Below are positions 5,727 to 6,618 of a DNA stretch of 6,618 nucleotides, piece by piece. The position numbers and the translations under genes were made by a program. The stretch covers positions 1 through 6,618 of the forward strand of contig JAABQE010000273.1 of NCBI GenBank assembly GCA_011391655.1. The letters run 5' to 3'. The notes below the pieces were generated by a model. The model was not told where the DNA came from. It did no database searches and saw only the letters and a program-made list of their open reading frames with translations. Position 1 is the stretch's first letter. Each line of letters begins with the position of its first letter. The stretch is from Hydrogenophilales bacterium. GTDB lineage: Bacteria; Pseudomonadota; Gammaproteobacteria; Burkholderiales; Thiobacillaceae.

Positions 5727-6260
5727 ATGAAACCCTTTTTGATTCCGCTAGCCATGCTGCTGCTGAGTGCCGCGACAGCATCCGCGCAGGCCGCATCCGG
5801 CACGGTGTTGCGCACCGACAAGCTGTATAGCCAGCCTAGTGCGACAGCCAGCGTGGCGGGCAGTGTGGCCAAAGGTTCCAGCGTTACTGTGCTCGCCAAG
5901 CAGGGGGGCTGGTTGCGTGTCACATCGGGAAAAACGACTGGCTGGATGCGTTTGCTGTCGGTGCGGGTCGGCGCGGGGGGCTTGAGCAGCAGCGGCCTGG
6001 GCGATGTGGTGGGTGCAGCGACCACCCGCTCCGATCCCAGTCGCGTGGTCGCGGTGGCGGGCTTGCGCGGTTTGAATGAGGAAGACCTGAAAAAAGCCAC
6101 ATTCAACGCGGATGAGTTGGCCAGGCTGGATGGGTGGATGGTGACGCCGGCACAGGGCAGAAGTTTTGCCAGTCAGGCGGGGCTGGTTGCGGTCAAGGTG
6201 CCGGAATTGGTTGAGTCCAAGCCCGCGCAGGCGCCCTCCTCATCGTGGGAGAGCAATTAA
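5727..6260 (+). CDS. Secreted bacterial SH3-domain protein, partner of an M48 protease gene
   Basis: A 177-residue exported protein. The signal peptide is residues 1-20 (cleavage after ATASA). A bacterial SH3 (SH3b) domain spans about 24-80: GTVLRTDKLYSQPSATASVA, then the GSSVTVLAKQGGWLRVTS core and the closing GWMRLLSV (72-79). A Gly/Ser-rich linker (82-92) follows, then a second conserved-looking segment, VVAVAGLRGLNEEDLKKATF (107-126) with ELARLDGW (130-137), whose function I cannot name. The tail is Pro/Ser-rich. SH3b domains usually bind peptidoglycan or protein peptides, so a periplasmic wall-associated role is likely. The ATG at 5727 is chosen because it starts the signal peptide directly and has GGAG upstream; an upstream TTG at 5649 in the same frame would spoil the signal peptide. 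The stop TAA overlaps the next gene's ATG by one base (TAATG). Confidence 0.85.
   Translation: MKPFLIPLAMLLLSAATASAQAASGTVLRTDKLYSQPSATASVAGSVAKGSSVTVLAKQGGWLRVTSGKTTGWMRLLSVRVGAGGLSSSGLGDVVGAATTRSDPSRVVAVAGLRGLNEEDLKKATFNADELARLDGWMVTPAQGRSFASQAGLVAVKVPELVESKPAQAPSSSWESN
6247..6253 (+). promoter_or_regulatory. Ribosome binding site of the M48 protease gene
   Basis: GGGAGAG inside the last codons of the SH3 gene lies six bases before the ATG at 6260, an ideal spacing. It favours 6260 over the in-frame ATG at 6272, although both give a working signal peptide. Confidence 0.7.
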
Positions 6261-6618
6261 TGGATACCTCAATGAACACCAAACGTATTGCCAAGGGCAT
6301 GGCCAAACACATTGCAGTGGCTGTTTCGCTGCTTGCCTTGAGCGGGACGGCGAGCGCATTCGATCTGGGGAAATTTCTGGAAGACAGCGTGAACCAGGAG
6401 TTGAGCAAAAAGCAGCAGACCCAGCCTGCACCCACCACGCCCTCAACCACGTCGGCGACGCAGCAAAGCGCTGCCACGCCGCCCCAGGGCAAACAAACAC
6501 TGGACGTCAACCAGTTGGGGTTCGCGCTGTTCGGTGATTACTCGCCCGAGCAGGAGAATCGCATCGGCCGGCAGGTGTCGGGCGACCTGCTGGGCGCGGT
6601 GCCGCTGGTGCGTGACGA
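6260..6618 (+). CDS. M48-family metalloprotease-like protein, N-terminal fragment
   Basis: The first 119 codons of an exported protein that runs off the window. The signal peptide is about residues 1-33 (basic N-region with five Lys/Arg, a hydrophobic core HIAVAVSLLALS at 17-28, cleavage after TASA). Next comes FDLGKFLEDSVNQELSK, then a disordered Gln/Pro/Thr/Ser-rich linker (52-79). At 93-119 the sequence DYSPEQENRIGRQVSGDLLG followed by PLVRD matches the entry into the catalytic domain of periplasmic M48 peptidases (BepA/LoiP-like: E..IG......LLG..PLV.D). The zinc motif HExxH would lie beyond the edge, so activity cannot be confirmed. It is translationally coupled to the SH3 gene by TAATG. 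If the call is right, the pair would act in envelope protein quality control; this role is inferred. Confidence 0.78.
   Translation, partial: MDTSMNTKRIAKGMAKHIAVAVSLLALSGTASAFDLGKFLEDSVNQELSKKQQTQPAPTTPSTTSATQQSAATPPQGKQTLDVNQLGFALFGDYSPEQENRIGRQVSGDLLGAVPLVRD

Noticed and set aside
5708..6106. A 132-codon minus-strand frame over the SH3 gene
   Set aside because: Antisense to a gene with a clear signal peptide and SH3 domain; no family resemblance.

Overview
The window comes from a chromosome of roughly 60% GC with compact, overlapping gene pairs. Gene content and the style of the proteins (Gram-negative signal peptides, an outer-membrane-type lipobox, an Mla-like lipid transporter, a secreted SCP2 protein) suggest a betaproteobacterium, perhaps of the Nitrosomonadales/Thiobacillus type. 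That placement is an inference from protein character, not a database match. No tRNA, rRNA, CRISPR array, insertion sequence or prophage gene was recognised.

Layout. Bases 1-1434 (minus) hold the first 478 codons of glucose-6-phosphate isomerase (pgi); its C-terminus lies outside the window. A 129-base divergent spacer leads to a SlyD-like FKBP-type peptidyl-prolyl isomerase (plus, 1564-2049). A strong bidirectional terminator (2087-2116) separates it from a convergent gene for a secreted SCP2-type lipid-binding protein (minus, 2132-2641). Upstream of that, also on minus, is a tightly overlapping four-gene cluster read from 5624 down to 2805: an MlaE-type permease, a short protein that looks like the remnant C-terminal half of an ABC ATPase, an MlaD-type MCE protein and a lipoprotein. 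Divergent from this cluster, on plus, are an SH3-domain secreted protein (5727-6260) and the start of an M48-type metalloprotease (6260 to the window end), which overlap by one base.

How they may work together. The permease / ATPase / MCE / lipoprotein order is that of LinKLMN-like MCE lipid transporters. The ATPase gene lacks Walker A, has Arg in place of the catalytic Glu after Walker B, and has no recognisable Q-loop Gln or H-loop His. The permease is also divergent at positions usually conserved in MlaE. Yet the reading frame is intact and is joined to mlaD by an ATGA overlap, so it appears to be an expressed, non-catalytic subunit rather than a decayed gene. No MlaC-type carrier is seen, but a secreted SCP2 protein sits just downstream on the same strand and is a candidate soluble lipid carrier. 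This non-canonical MCE module is the most interesting part of the window.
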